From Linum tenue (lineage: Eukaryota; Streptophyta; Magnoliopsida; Malpighiales; Linaceae): 64,000 nt of DNA. The stretch spans positions 14,657,475-14,721,474 of the forward strand of contig CAMGYJ010000008.1 in NCBI GenBank assembly GCA_946122785.1, read 5' to 3'. The position numbers were made by a program, and so were the translations under genes. Numbering within the stretch: position 1 is the stretch's first letter; each line of letters starts with the position of its first letter. Below the pieces are notes generated by a model. That model was not told the origin of the DNA, searched no databases, and was given only the letters and a program-made list of their open reading frames with translations. Positions 21,754-33,972 of the stretch are shown here, piece by piece.

Positions 21754-22300
21754 CAGGAGCGGACGCAAGGAAGTTTAGGGGTGTCCCGGCCTCCCCTAAA
21801 TTTTGGGAAATGATTATTCAACCCACAGTAGTAATTTACGTATCGGTAAAAAAATTTGTTAGTGAGGGACACCCCTGAAATTTGAAAAAATGATTATTCT
21901 AATGTCATTTTTTTAATTTGTGTTAGTGAGGGACACCCCTGAAATTTGAAAAAATGATTATTCTAATGTCATTTTTTTAATTTGTGTATGAGAATATAAG
22001 TGATAGGTTGGGTAATTCAAACCTAGAGCACTATTATTATTAACAAACTTAATTTCCATTAAACTACAACTCATTTGTTGTTTGATTTTGAACAATGTAT
22101 CATAGTAAAATGTCATTCCCTATTTCTAATTATTTTCAAAACATAGCAATTAAACTAATTTCAATCTACCCTTAATTTGTATTGATTCTATGGTTGTACG
22201 ACAAGTGTTGAAAGATTCTTTCAGCTTTGGGTTACGTCAAGAACAAGTTTACAAATCGAATATGTGATAAGTTCGTGAATGATTAATTAGTAGAGTATAT
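21754..22300. mobile_element. Truncated hAT-related element
   Basis: It starts CAGGAGCGGACGCAAGG, a CAGTGGCGGA-type hAT end, followed by GGGGTGTCCCGGCC. A block near 22200 (AAGTGTTGAAAGATTCTTTCAGC) resembles transposase C-terminal coding DNA also seen, decayed, at 52555-52660 and, inverted, near 56745. The right terminus was not found. It contains a 64-bp tandem duplication. Confidence 0.55.
21858..21985. repeat. 64-bp tandem duplication
   Basis: Two nearly identical head-to-tail units beginning GTTAGTGAGGGACACCCCTG at 21858 and 21922. The lack of divergence marks a recent duplication. Confidence 0.9.
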
Positions 22301-24556
22301 AGGGACAATTTTTTTAACACTGTAGACACCAAGTGTATTCTACAATTATTTCAGAATATGAGAACACATAATGGACTTTTTTAACCTGTACGATTAAGGT
22401 ATTTTCTAATTTACAATTTTATTTTTATTAATTATTTTATTTTTATTTTTACTAAATTTATTTTTTAAAAGAGAACATCCCAATGAAAATTTCATGGTTT
22501 CGCCGGTCCATCCTCCACCTCTCTCATCGGCCACCACCATTAGAAAATCGAAATTTCAATAATGCTACCGTTTGTCCCGAGCTAGTGGGGTCGGAGGAGC
22601 TACAAGATTGCGAAAACCAAAATTTGAAAACATGGGTTTGGACGGATGAAGAGAGGGTAGAAATGGGTCGTTTTCAAAATTTGAGATTTTCTTCATATGA
22701 ATCAATCAATGATGATGACAAAGAGCTAGCCACCAACAACAACAACAACATGATGCTTTTTCAATAATGCTCATGCCCCCAACCCTCTGTTTACGGTTGG
22801 TCAGGGTTTGGTAGCAAGTTCCTATTCTTTGCCCCTAACATCCTGCTCGCCAAGTTCTTAGCCAGCCAGGCTGTAAGTAAAAAAGAAAGAATCACGAATT
22901 ATGAATCATCATTACCATCAATCATCATCAACGTTCAACTAAACATTGCATCCACCAATATGTAGCCGTGGGGGTGGATTGAGTCTGAGTTTGTTGAGTT
23001 GTTGGTGAATAGTGGGAGAGCAATCAAGAGAGATGCGAAACGGGGCATGTGGGTGGGAACGAACGCACACGCTGAGTTAGAAACAGAGGAATGCGCAGAG
23101 AAGAAAACAAATAAAAAGGATTATTTGGTCGACAGAGTCGCAGAAGTCCAACGCGGAGGGACAGGGAAGCTTGCAGCTACTTCAAGGCACCTCCTCCTTT
23201 CTTCCTTCCTAGCTCATGAAAAGGAATCGGAATTATAATTATTCAAACATAAACAGCGATGTATTCATTATTGTTTAACATATATTCTGGACTGGAGGGC
23301 AGTGTGCAGGGCAATAAATTGGTTCCCAATGGGGTTGACAATTTGAAGTGTTCTTACCATTATCGCCGGTGGTTGTTGTTGTTGTTGTTGTCTTGCTGTT
23401 GGTTGTGGTTGCGAACTGCGAAGTCAAACATATATGGCTCTCCTCTAGTTGACTAGTTCATAGCAGCAGCCTCTTCCAATGAGCATCTTCTCGGGTCAAG
23501 CCATGTGTTTGCTTGTATGGGGGCTTAAGTATCATCTTGTGCTCTGTTTTGGGTGATAAAATATGTTACATTTGTTTGTTTGACACAGAGAGATTTGTAA
23601 GTAGAGGTTGTTGGGTTTGACTATTTACTAGATGGTTGACTTATCAATGAGAGATAAAAGTTGATCCCAAAAACAATTTGTTGTTTACTAAACTATAAAT
23701 GACAATCACTTGCTCCTAGTTTGACTAATTTACTAGTTGATTGAACTTGACAAATTGAAAATGGCCACTTGCCCACATAAATAATGTGTGTCATCTACCA
23801 ACACATTGTTGTTCCCATGACTTGGAGAAAAAAGAAGAAAAAAAAATTAGTGTCCCCATGTTACTAGTGAAGTGGGTGTGTAGGGTAAGGTTGATGCGTA
23901 GTAAATATACAGTGATAAAATCATAGATATGGCTAGAGTCGTATTTTACAGGGTCTTTTAATAGAAACTATTCAAATCTAACCAATTTAATTAGAATGGA
24001 TGCAATGCAAGAAAGTAAAACTAATGGGTTGAGAGCTACTATGCAAATAAACAAAGCAAAACAAGAATGCAAGCAAAGAAAGTAATGTTTAGGTAGCTCA
24101 TTCCAGATGGTCATGCATACAATTTCCTCAATAAGATGCATCTATGCATCATCTATCATGATGCTCTATGCCTTCCTCTAAGGTCATTCTCTACCCATGC
24201 ATGCGCCTCTTGCGAGAGAGATTTGACTAGCTAATGTGAATAAGAAAGTTCAATACTGAAATTGGTGTTCTTCCTACCATTCTAGACCCCATAAAGCTCT
24301 ACTGTAACAAAAATGGAGCCATAGACTAGGGAACTAAGGTCTCACCCGAGATCCATATCAGTTATTAGACGTTTCCACTTGATTCAAAAAGTAGTGGAGC
24401 ATGACGAGGTACATGTGTTCATTAATCACGTCGAAGTGCAATTCGGCGGATCCACTAACAAAACTAACTCACACAACAAAAGCACGATGGACATTCCTAG
24501 TTTATGGGTATTCGCCAGATGATGGCTGACTTTAGTGCAAGTGGGAGATTGTGAGT
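22301..24556. other. Intergenic, no gene recognised
   Basis: Contains a 94-codon plus frame (22483-22767) and a 79-codon plus frame (22999-23238) without recognisable domains, and a GTT-rich run near 23370-23410. None can be supported as genes. The copia insertion target TATGG closes the region at 24557-24561. Confidence 0.4.
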
Positions 24557-24561
24557 TATGG

Positions 24562-24755
24562 AGTTGTCCAAGGAGGAAACGACGAGGACTTAGATGTAGG
24601 TTTTACTTAGTTCATAGGTATAGTTGTAAACTGTATATTTTGTAAGTACTGTATAGGTAATTAGTGATTAGTATATATAGATGGATATGTAAAGGATATT
24701 GTAACTTTTCTTTCCTAATTAATAAAATCTGCCTAAAGGCTTCTCTAAAACGACA
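24562..24755 (+). repeat. Copia 5' LTR
   Basis: The 194-bp LTR starts AGTTGTCCAAGGAGG and ends AAAACGACA, followed at once by the primer-binding site. It differs from the 3' LTR mainly around 24710-24725 (CCTAATTAATAAAA versus CAATGATTAACAAAA). Confidence 0.92.
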
Positions 24756-24768
24756 TGGTATCGGAGGG
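24756..24768 (+). other. Primer-binding site, initiator tRNA-Met type
   Basis: TGGTATCGGAGGG abuts the LTR end. The consensus is TGGTATCAGAG, so one base differs within the first ten. Confidence 0.8.
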
Positions 24769-25023
24769 TGAATTTCACCTTTCTTGTTTTCTTTGACTAT
24801 TCAGTCATTTTCTTTCTGTTTCTCCAGGATTCCAGGAGAAGTGAACAGCTCGTTCGTTTCTCTCTCCTCTGCTTTTTCTTCTCGATTGTTCTTCGATCGA
24901 TTCATCTAGTTTCCGCTTCCTCTGTTCTTCGTTTAGTTCGTTTTCTGTGATTCGTTCCTCTGCGACGATCGTGGCTCTTGCCTTCTTTCAGTCGAATCTT
25001 TCATAAGTCTCAGATCTAGATCG

Positions 25024-26680
25024 ATGGCGTCTTTCTCTGCCGTCAACGCGACGTTCTGTCCGCCGTCTTCTGGTGCTGCGTTGGGAGGTGCTCCTCCTAG
25101 CGGTGTTCCTCCGGTTAGTGCTATGGCTGGTGGTTCGGCGTCTATCGGCGCTTTGCTCTCGTCGGCGCATCCTTTCTTTGTGGCCAATGGCGATCTCTCT
25201 GCTTAGCAGCTTGTGACGGTGCCTCTTTCTGGTTCCAACTACCACAGCTGGGCGCGGTCGATGCGAATGGGATTGCATGCAAGAAACAAGCTCCCATTGA
25301 TTGATTCTGGTTCACCGGTCCCGTCTCCAGATGATCCTCTCTGGAGTGCTTGGGATCAGGCCAATGTTCTCGTGCTTGGATGGATTCAGCGTTCAGTTTC
25401 ACGCGAGATTGCACAGAGTATTTTGTGGTTCAACACAGCTGTAGAAGCCTGGGAGGACCTTCGAGAGCGTTTCAGTGAAGGTAATGAGATCCGAATTTCG
25501 GATATCTATGATGAGATTGCTTCTCTCAAACAAGGTTCGATGCCTATCAGTGCTTATTTTACCAAGTTTCGGGTATTATGGGAAGAATTCTTGATTCTTA
25601 GGCCTCTCCCTGTAAGCACTTGCAATCCTAAGTGTGCTTGCTCTGCTTCGTCGATTCCACGGGAGTATGTGCGTAGGGATCAGGTTATTAGGTTTCTGAA
25701 AGGGCTGAACGAGAGTTTTGGTCATATCAAGTCTCAACTATTGTTGAATGATCCACTACCTTCTATTCTCCTAATAGCCTCCCACACTCCTCTGATCCAC
25801 CTTTACCCCTTGCGGGGGATTTTCTTGCCAATCAATCATATCCTGCGGCTCTGGAAATATTATTCTATATTGTATTTCTTATTGCTTTTGCTGTCAAATT
25901 GCCGATTATACCCTTTCATACATGGTTACCAGACACCCATGGAGAAGCGCATTACAGTACTTGTATGCTTCTAGCAGGAATCTTTATTAAAAATGGGAGC
26001 GTATGGATTGATTCGAATCAATATGGAATTATTGCCCCGCGCACATTCTATATTTTCCCCCTACTTAATAATAGTAGGCGCAATCCAAATAATCTATGCA
26101 GCTTCAACATCTCCTGGTCAACGAAATTTAAAAAAGAGAATAGCCTATTCATCTGTGTCTCATATGGGTTTCCTAATTATAGGAATTAGCTCTATAAGCG
26201 ATATGGGCCTCAATGGGGCCGTTTTACAAATAGTATCGCATGGATTTATTGGCGCTGCACTTTTTTTCTTAGCGGGAACGGGTTATGATAGAATACGTCT
26301 CGCCTACCTTGACGAAATGGGGGGGCTGGCGGCCCCAATGCCAAAGATATTTACGATGTTCAGTATCTTATCACTAGCTTCGCTCGCATTACCGGGCATG
26401 AGTGGTTTTTTTGCCGAATTTGTTCTCTAGCCTAGCTCAGCATGAACGGCAGTCTGGTTTGCCTTCATCACTTCCTACTGCTCTTGCTGCTCATGGGACA
26501 TCGAAGGGACAACATTCTGGTCAGGGCAAGGGTCAGGGGTCTTCTATTCAAGGTCCTGGTGGGGGTAAGAAGTGACCTTACTGCACTCATTGTGAAGGAT
26601 ATGGGCACACAGTGGATCGTTGTTACAAGCTCCATGGATATCCTCCTGGATATAAGCATCGACGAGTCAATGCTGCTATG
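25024..26680 (+). pseudogene. Copia gag interrupted by plastid DNA
   Basis: Starts ATG at 25024 with an Ala/Pro-rich leader. A TAG near 25204 falls just before VPLSGSNYHSWARSMRMGL, the copia gag start motif. The frame then runs through AWEDLRERFSEGNEIRISDI and QVIRFLKGLNESF to about 25765, where foreign DNA enters. Gag resumes at about 26428 (LAQHERQSGLPSSLP) and ends in a knuckle CTHCEGYGHTVDRCYKLHGY near 26580-26640, preceded by a TGA. About 15 codons at the junction are lost. The protein would form the particle core, but it is not translatable in one piece. Confidence 0.9.
25822..26427 (+). pseudogene. ndhD: Nuclear insertion of plastid ndhD fragment
   Basis: Translation gives the middle of plastid NADH dehydrogenase-like subunit 4 (NdhD). 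It reads [20 protein letters not shown], then, after a one-base shift near 25990, [20 protein letters not shown] and [20 protein letters not shown]. Further on come [20 protein letters not shown] and [20 protein letters not shown]. About 200 of the protein's ~500 residues are covered, without start or end. Mitochondrial nad4 is excluded because its sequence around these motifs is different. The left junction is preceded by about 55 bp of filler of unknown origin (25766-25821). In the plastid, NdhD serves cyclic electron flow; here it is a dead fragment. Confidence 0.93.
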
Positions 26681-28360
26681 GCAGACTCTGAGTCTCCTAA
26701 TCCACCTACTGGAGTGGTTGCTGATGACTCTGTGGTACTTACCAGAGCCCAGTATCAGTCTCTTCTGAATCAGACTCAGTCTCAGCAAGTGCAGCGTCTT
26801 TCTGCTACTCCGGTAGCTAATCTGGTCACCTCAACTAGACAGATTACTCCCACACCAGAAGTTCCTATTCATACTTCAGCTGATTCTGGCCTTGTTCCTC
26901 CGACTGCTAATTCTGGCACAGTCCCTCAGCCTGCTGATTCTGGTTATATTCCACAACATGTTGAGATCAACATTGTTTCCACAGAAGATACTGGTACACA
27001 TCTATTCTCTATCAATTCAGTTTTAACTTCCATGGATTGGATAGTAGATAGTGGTGCTACTGATCATGTTGTCTCTGTTTTGCATCTATTTCACTCTTAT
27101 AAAACCATAAATAATGTGTCTGTTTCGTTACCAAATGGTGTAAAAGTTCAAGTTACACACATAGGGAACATTAAAATCACTCCTAAACTTACTCTATATG
27201 ATGTTCTATATATCCCTGCTTTCACATTTAACCTCATATCAGTTTCTAAACTAGTCAAGTCATCAAATTGTTCATTACAATTTACTGCCAATTCTTGCTT
27301 AATTCAGGATCTTTCATCCCATGAAACGATTGGTACAGCTAAGCAAGAATCTGGCCTCTATCATCTCAACATGACTCTTCCTAAGTCACAACTATCTTCA
27401 TGTAATGTTTGTTTCAATACTGCTTTTGTTCCTTTCGACATTTGGCACTATAGGCTTGGTCATACTGCCATTCCTTTATCTCATATCTTAGACAAGGATG
27501 TTAAACCATCTATTAGTAGTACCAAAACTCCTTGTACTGTTTGTCCATTAGCAAAACAAAAGCGTCTTCCCTTTCCTTCTAGTACATCTCATGCTCTTAT
27601 TCCTTTTAAATTGCTCCATATAGATATATGGGGTCCATATCAGACTCCCACGGTTGATGGTTTTCGATATTTTCTCACTTGTGTCGACGATTTCTCACAT
27701 CACACATGGGTTTATCTCATGAAAACAAAAGGTGAAGCTAGGCAAATCTTGTTAGATTTGCCAGCCTTTGTTAATACTCAGTTTTCATCCAAAATCAAAA
27801 CAATAAGAACAGATAATGGCCAAGAATTTAACATTCCATCTTTTTATAGTACGTTTGGTATTGTACATCAAACAACTTGTGTAGCTTCTTCTCAACAAAT
27901 GGTCGTGTTGAGCGGAAACACCAACACATATTGGCTGTTGCTCGAGCCCTTATGTTTTAAGCTTCTTTACCAATCTCATTCTGGGGATTTGCAATTCTAC
28001 ATTCTGTTTTCTTAATTAATAGAATGTCCTCTCCACTTTTAAAGAATTTATCTCCTTATGAATTAATATTTCACACCAAACCTGCATATTGTGATTTCAG
28101 GGTTTTTGGTTGTTTAGTCTTTGCATCAACTTGCAACACAACAGACCAAAATTTGCTCCACGGGCTGATCCTTGTGTTTTCTTGGGATTCATTAACACTG
28201 TTAAAGGGCATAGGCTCTATAACTTAGTTTCACACATATTTTTTATTCAAGGGATACTGTATTTCACGAGCATGTTTTTCCTTTTGCTAATTCCACATCC
28301 ACCCTTGACTTTGATTTCTGTTTCCCTTGTATTCAAGTTCAGGAAACATTAGTTCATTAT
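26681..28360 (+). pseudogene. Copia protease and integrase, frameshifted
   Basis: The protease motif WIVDSGATDHVV lies near 27037. The integrase zinc region (WHYRLGH ... CTVC) is at 27440-27550. The first catalytic Asp is in LLHIDIWGP (27610) and the second in IRTDNGQEF (27808). The Glu lies beyond a one-base shift near 27895. Further shifts occur near 28000 and 28145, and the GKEL-like end (CVFLGFINTVKGHRLYNL) is in another frame. Integrase would join element cDNA to the chromosome. At least three lesions make this copy inactive. Confidence 0.9.
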
Positions 28361-28589
28361 TCCATCTGATTCACCTTCTCCATCTGCTTTTAATTCTGCC
28401 TTGCCTCATTCTGATGGGACTTTAGATACACCTACTCCACCACCTGAGGAACCCCTAGATCTGGTTGATATTATTCAGTAGTAGAACCCCCACCTTATGC
28501 GAGGCCTCCTCATGTTAAGGTGCGTCCTAAAAGCTAGATTATTACATATGTGCTGTAGAATGTAATGTGTTACATTTCCTTTATCAAAG

Positions 28590-29778
28590 GTCATGACTTT
28601 TGATAATCTGAGCTCAGAATACAAGAAATACATTCTGGCCAGTTTTGCTATTCTGGAACTTAGATCCTACAAAGAAGCCATTAAGGATTCTAGGTGGTCA
28701 GAAGCTTGTAATTCTGAATTAGCTTCTTTAAATAAAACTAATACATGGACTATTGTTGAATTACCTGATGGTAAGATTGTCATAGGAAACATGTGGGTCT
28801 TTAAAGTCCAATGGTGACATAGAAAGGTTTAAATCACGTCTAGTAGCAAAGGGGTATACTCAAACTCCTGGCCTAGACTATTTAGAAACATTTGCACCAG
28901 TAGTCAAACACACTACTGTTCGTCTTGTTTTATCTTTAGCTGCAATTAACAACTGGCACTTGCATCAACTTGATGTTATACAGCATTCCTTCATGGTGAC
29001 CTTGATGAGGAGGTCTACATGAAGATCCCTCCAGGTTTAGTAGTACCTCCTGGTTTTAGAATCCAGTATGTCGCCTTAACAATTCCATTTATGGTTTAAA
29101 ACAAGTGAGTCGTCAATGGAATATTAAACTGTCCAATTTTTTAACTTCTGCAGGATACAAACAGTCCAAAGCCGATTATTCTATGTTTGTTCGTAGTGTT
29201 GATAAGTCTTTTACCATTGCACTTGTATACGTTGATGACATAATATTGGCTGGAAATGATCTTAAAGCCATTACTAGTCTAAAACAACAGCTCGATCAGA
29301 CTTTCACAATTAAGGATCTTGGAGAATTAAAATTCTTTCTTGGTCTTGAAATTGCTCGATCTGATAAGGGTATTCTGTTATATCAAAGGAAGTTTGCTTT
29401 GGATATGTTAACAGATTATGGTTTTCTCAGTGCAGAACCCTGCGATTCTCCTTCTATTCCAGGTACTAAACTATCTGCTATTGCTGCTAAGGTTCTCTCT
29501 GACCCTTCTGTCTATAAACGATTGGTAGGAAGATTTCTTTATCTCTGTAATACGCGTCCTGACCTTGCTTATTCAGTTCATCAGCTTAGTCAGTTTACTC
29601 ATAGTCCCACTGACCTGCACATGCAAGCTGCTGAACGCGTTTTGCGTTACATCAAAGGTACTGCAGGGCAGGGATTATTTTTCTCTGCTGCCTCTGAACT
29701 TAAATTAAAGGCATTTTGTGACAGTGATTGGGCTGGTTATCCAGACACGCGTAGATCTACAACAGGTTTTTGTGTTTT
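28590..29778 (+). pseudogene. Copia reverse transcriptase and first part of RNase H
   Basis: It begins with the EAIKDSRWSEACNSELASL block. The frame is broken near 28810 and again between 28980 and 29100, then is open from 29105. The catalytic motif YVDDIILAGND is at about 29230. LGELKFFLGLEIARS and the RPDLAYSVHQLSQF block follow. RNase H begins AFCDSDWAGYPDTRRSTTGF and is cut at 29783 by the gypsy LTR, resuming at 35460. The ~290-codon frame after 29105 is well kept and continues by chance into the LTR. Confidence 0.92.
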
Positions 29779-29783
29779 GTTAG

Positions 29784-31262
29784 TGATGACTCGATATTTG
29801 CACATGTTTTCCCCTGTGTTTCTTGATCGTTTGAGCTTTAATTATCACATCTTTGGCCTATTTTACGCTAGGTTGTGTTCCTTTGTCATATTTCAGGTCC
29901 TAGCACATAAAGTGAAGCATAGGCGCAAGTTTCAAGTCAATCAGAGATCAATTGGCGATTCGGGAGCAGAAACTCGGGCATGACCTGAAGAAGAATGGAT
30001 TTCTACCTCACTTTATGGACAGAGAATCATGCAAGCTTGTTATGAAACGAAAGAGGACGAGACTACGAGCGTCTGGGATCAAACGGCGACTGATTCGGAG
30101 TCCGGACGAGGGAGAAACGAAGCATTAAACAGAGGTTGAGCAAGCTGCACGGGCAGACCAGGGAGGCGCACGGCCGTGCAACATATAATTCTGGCCGTGC
30201 GCTCTCTGCCGAGGCCTTGCACGGGCAAAATCCAGCCTTGCACGGCCGTGCAAGATGGCTGAGATCGATTAAGTGAAACGGTGCGTTTTGAGGGTGCACG
30301 GCCAGAATGGTGTTGTGCACGGCCGTGCATCTGGCCGTGCAACTCGGGGAAGCCTGTTTTTAAGCCTAATCCGAGCCAAAAGGGAGGAGATGGGTTTTGG
30401 ATCCCAAACACCCAAGGGACGAACCCTAGAGAGAGAGAGCGACTTGGGAACATTCTTGGAGCTATTTTGGAGGATTTCTTCGCCATTGGAGTCGGGAATC
30501 AAGCCCGGACTTGAAGACTGATCATCTGAAGATTCTTACTGCAGTCTCTCTCTTCTCTATGGAGTAACTTCCCTTCACTTAGGTTTTGAGGAACCCTAGC
30601 TATGTTTGTTTGATTGGATGATTGTATGAGTACTCTGACTTGATAATCTTGAGTTCATATTCAATCTATGCATGTTTTCACGATTCAATTCTGCTTTAGT
30701 CGAGATTATTGATTCTGCTTTGATCCTATGAGAGCGAATACCTGATTAGGTCAATAGAGCACCATAGATTGATAGTAGTGGATCGATTGCTTTAGTCGAG
30801 GGTTGATTCACTGCTTTGTATCGATTGAGAACCTCATTCGATAGAGGGAGTCTAGTTCAGAACGCCTTGATCGATTGTTCTAGAGAAGGATACGTCCCTC
30901 TAGGCAATTGACTCAAGAGGGCCTTGTTCCTTTAGTCGAGACTCAAGGTCTAGTCAAGGATTCTCCGCATTGTGAATGAAAGTGAAACAAGTTAGAGATC
31001 ATCATCGTTAATCTGGCTAGTGGCTAGGGGGAATCATACCTAAGTGAGTTCCCAACCTGTAATTAGATTAACTTTAACTGTAGTTTGCTAGAGTAGTTTT
31101 AGTTCTTTCATCTTAATCTGATTTGCTAGATAACGAACTGAAGCTGAGTAATAGTAACTCTAGAGACCCGTGGATTCGATATTTATTACTTGAGCCACTA
31201 TACTGCAGTCCCTTTCATTGGTTACACTTGGCCATTGTTAGGAGTTGTGTTTTAGCGAGTCA
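29784..31262 (+). repeat. Gypsy 5' LTR
   Basis: TG...CA ends. Three GCACGGCCGTGC palindromes and further CACGGGC/TGGCCGTGC half-motifs fall within 30145-30345, upstream of the region that matches the other gypsy LTRs best. Confidence 0.95.
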
Positions 31263-33972
31263 AGTTTTTGGCGCCGTTGCCGGGGACTTTCTAGATTATT
31301 AGGAAAGGCAGAAGTTTGTTACTTTAGCGTTTTTCTTTTGTTTTCCACCCTTGCTTTTCACTTGGGTGTTTTAGTTTTTGTTGGTGCAGAGCTGAATCAT
31401 GGATCCTCATGGCTTCTCCAACCATTGGGGATATCCACCACCATCCGAGTGGTATTACCCCGAGACACCCTGGAGCAATCAAGGAGGAGAAGACTATGGA
31501 TCCGGGTTCCAGTACCAACCCCCTTTATGGAGAACAATCTGACCCCTGGGCATATCAAGAACAATCTCATTACCAAGAAGACTTTCTCCCACCCAGAAGG
31601 GCCATCAGCGCTGGAGTTACCCATGGCGGCCTTCACGGGCCATTCTGCAGAGCCATGCTACACTCCACAGCCAGATCCAAACTATGAACTGAGGCTTCTC
31701 TTGGAGCAGTTTGTTCGGGACTCCGAGAGACGCAATCGCAGATGGATCTTCAAATCCAAGCCCTTTCCTCTTCCGATCCCTCATATCTCCATGATATGGA
31801 GGAGGCTGTTCAACGCTCAGCGAAGCAAACAGAGTGGGTGCAAGTTTGCTCACAACTTGCTCAAGATCACCCGTCTGCTACCATACTAGAAGAGGACGAG
31901 AAGAAGAAGGCTACAAGGACATGTGGAGCACACAGAAGTTGTCACGGAGAGCTCCCGTGATGATCATGATCAGGAATGTCCTGTCGTAGCCGACCACCCT
32001 TTCCCACACCCCACTGAGCTTTGAAGAGGTGGGCATGAGTGAGGAGATGCAAGAAGATCTCATGAAAGAAATTGCTTGGCAACTTGCTCTCCAATCCGTG
32101 CTAGAAGAAGAAGAGAGAAAGGGTGCAAAAGAAGTTGTGGAGGATGACGAAAGTGAAGCAGAGGAGTTCTTGATCATTTCCCAGGGGTGATACCACATGA
32201 AGAAGAAGGGAGGTTGAAGAGCAATTGGCGTCCAGGCTGAGGACGAAGTTGAGGTGGAAGAGGCTTGCACCGGCCATGAGTTACATGTGATATCTCCACC
32301 AAACTTCGAGGAGCTCAGCAAGGACCCATTTGCAGTGTCTCTTTGCCAGACCAAGGCCACATCGACATCGGTCCCTCTTGGTGGACGCGATGGTGGCCAA
32401 TCGATGCTGTCATATCTGGTTTGGGGCAATGAGACGAGAGAAGAGAAGAAGAGGTCTCGAGGGTGGAGACTTCATCTGCATCAAGTGCACGAGCCTTCAT
32501 CACCTGCATACCACATGCTCGTGACTTGAGACTCCACCTCATCGACGAGAACCTCAACTTCAAGGAGGTTCTGGGTGGACCGAAACTTAGGAGCCATCGT
32601 CCGGCTCACGACGTGAAAGAAGCGCTTGTTGGGAGGCAACCCAACCAGTCGGTTTGCATTTCTTTCTCTATTTCTCCTCGGTTGAGTCAGTTTTGTTATT
32701 TGATTTTAGAGTCAATAACTCAACCTTTGTGAGATTTTGTGTGGTGTTTGTGTTCTGATTACTCTCTCTTCCTGGAATGCACCGCCTGCCCCGTCCACCA
32801 TCATTCACCCTTGATCTGGTAACTTCGTTCTACCCTCCTTATCTTTCCTCCATTGAGGACAATGTCGTGCTTAAGTGTGGGGGGGTGTTCGATTATGTAT
32901 GCGGGTGAATGTTTGGCTGTTTGTGTGCTTGGAGCCTAGTCCACTGTCCAAATTTTAAATTTGAGGGCTCCAAGTACGTGTTTCCTTGCAAATTGCCTGC
33001 TCAGTATGCTTTGAATTGACAGTCTCTATAGTAACGTGCAACCTAGGGAGGTAGTGTAGCACTATGGAGGATGTTGAAGTATAAGATTTTTCCTATCTAG
33101 CTCTCTGCTGTGTCCGTTGATTTTGTGAATTAGTGGAGCTAAGACCGTTGAATTCATGTGGTAATGGTGACTCTATTTTGATTGTGTTATGGACTCGTGT
33201 ATCGAACAGGGTGCTCATGTGGCAAATGAAAAGCAGTTGGTCCTCCATGTCGAAATCATCAAAAATCTTAAACATGGGGTAAGCCCAACGTGTGTGGCAC
33301 CGTTCATTGCACAAAATCGGGTTTTGGAAGAGATTTTAGTGATCCTTAGTGGGGTACTCCTACAAGGTGAAGCTAAGCTGTCTCTAGTACAAGTAAAACT
33401 TCCACCCGTTGAACGGTTTGCCTACTCGAGGATGTGTTTTTAAGGGCACGGATAGAGCTTCCGACCCCCCTTAATTTCATTGACCCTCCACACGAGTTGA
33501 GGAAAAGGAGTTAAAAGAAGTACTCTGGCGAGCGCCAGATGTACAGAAATTGCTCTTGCTCGACTAATAAGGGTCAACCGTGCAAAAGACTGCAGTTGGA
33601 ACCCCCGCCAAGTGAATAAAAAGGAAAAAAAAGTAAGTAAAATGAAAGTGAAAAAGGGGTTCCAACGGTGAAATGAAGTGAAAGAGCACCCCGGTACAAC
33701 GAGTCCTTGGTTGTGAATGGTGTGAGTCCCTTTATCCATGAACTGACTGTCTTACTTCTACTTTTTCTCATGATCCTGGCTTGAGTCTAGTACTCGCATT
33801 GAGAAAGATAGGGGACGTCTTAGAAGACCAGTTGACCTCGTAAGCTACTTTATGATCTAGAAAGTCCTCTACCGACGATCGGGGTTGTTTGTTGCTATAG
33901 AGTTCTGGAGAGCTGCATTGGTTTGAGTTAGGTTTGCTTGGGGACAAGCAAACGGTTAAGTGTGGGGGGATT
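31263..33972 (+). pseudogene. Gypsy interior with gag-like leader remnants only
   Basis: A start at 31399 gives MDPHGFSNHWGYPPPSEWYY, a tyrosine/proline-rich gag-type leader that ends after about 47 codons. The theme continues in other frames (LLEQFVRDSERRNRR near 31700, then SYLHDMEEAVQRSAKQTEWV). Downstream lie acidic, Glu-rich pieces (32030-32300), the GGGAGGCAACCC box (32632-32643), and two TTAAGTGTGGGGGG polypurine-like tracts (about 32872 and 33957). No capsid core, knuckle, protease, reverse transcriptase or integrase motif was found. The arrangement resembles large retrotransposon derivatives (LARD-like). Confidence 0.8.
31269..31286 (+). other. Primer-binding site, tRNA-Asp(GTC)
   Basis: TGGCGCCGTTGCCGGGGA, an exact match to the complement of plant tRNA-Asp(GTC) 3' end, six bases after the LTR. 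Confidence 0.93.

Noticed and set aside
25830..26427. Mitochondrial nad4 as the source of the organelle fragment
   Set aside because: The [13 protein letters not shown] and [20 protein letters not shown] stretches are those of plastid NdhD, not of the mitochondrial homologue.
30079..30521. Several overlapping open frames near 30.1-30.5 kb and again at 34.1-34.7 kb
   Set aside because: They arise from the GC-rich palindromic boxes of the two gypsy LTR copies.
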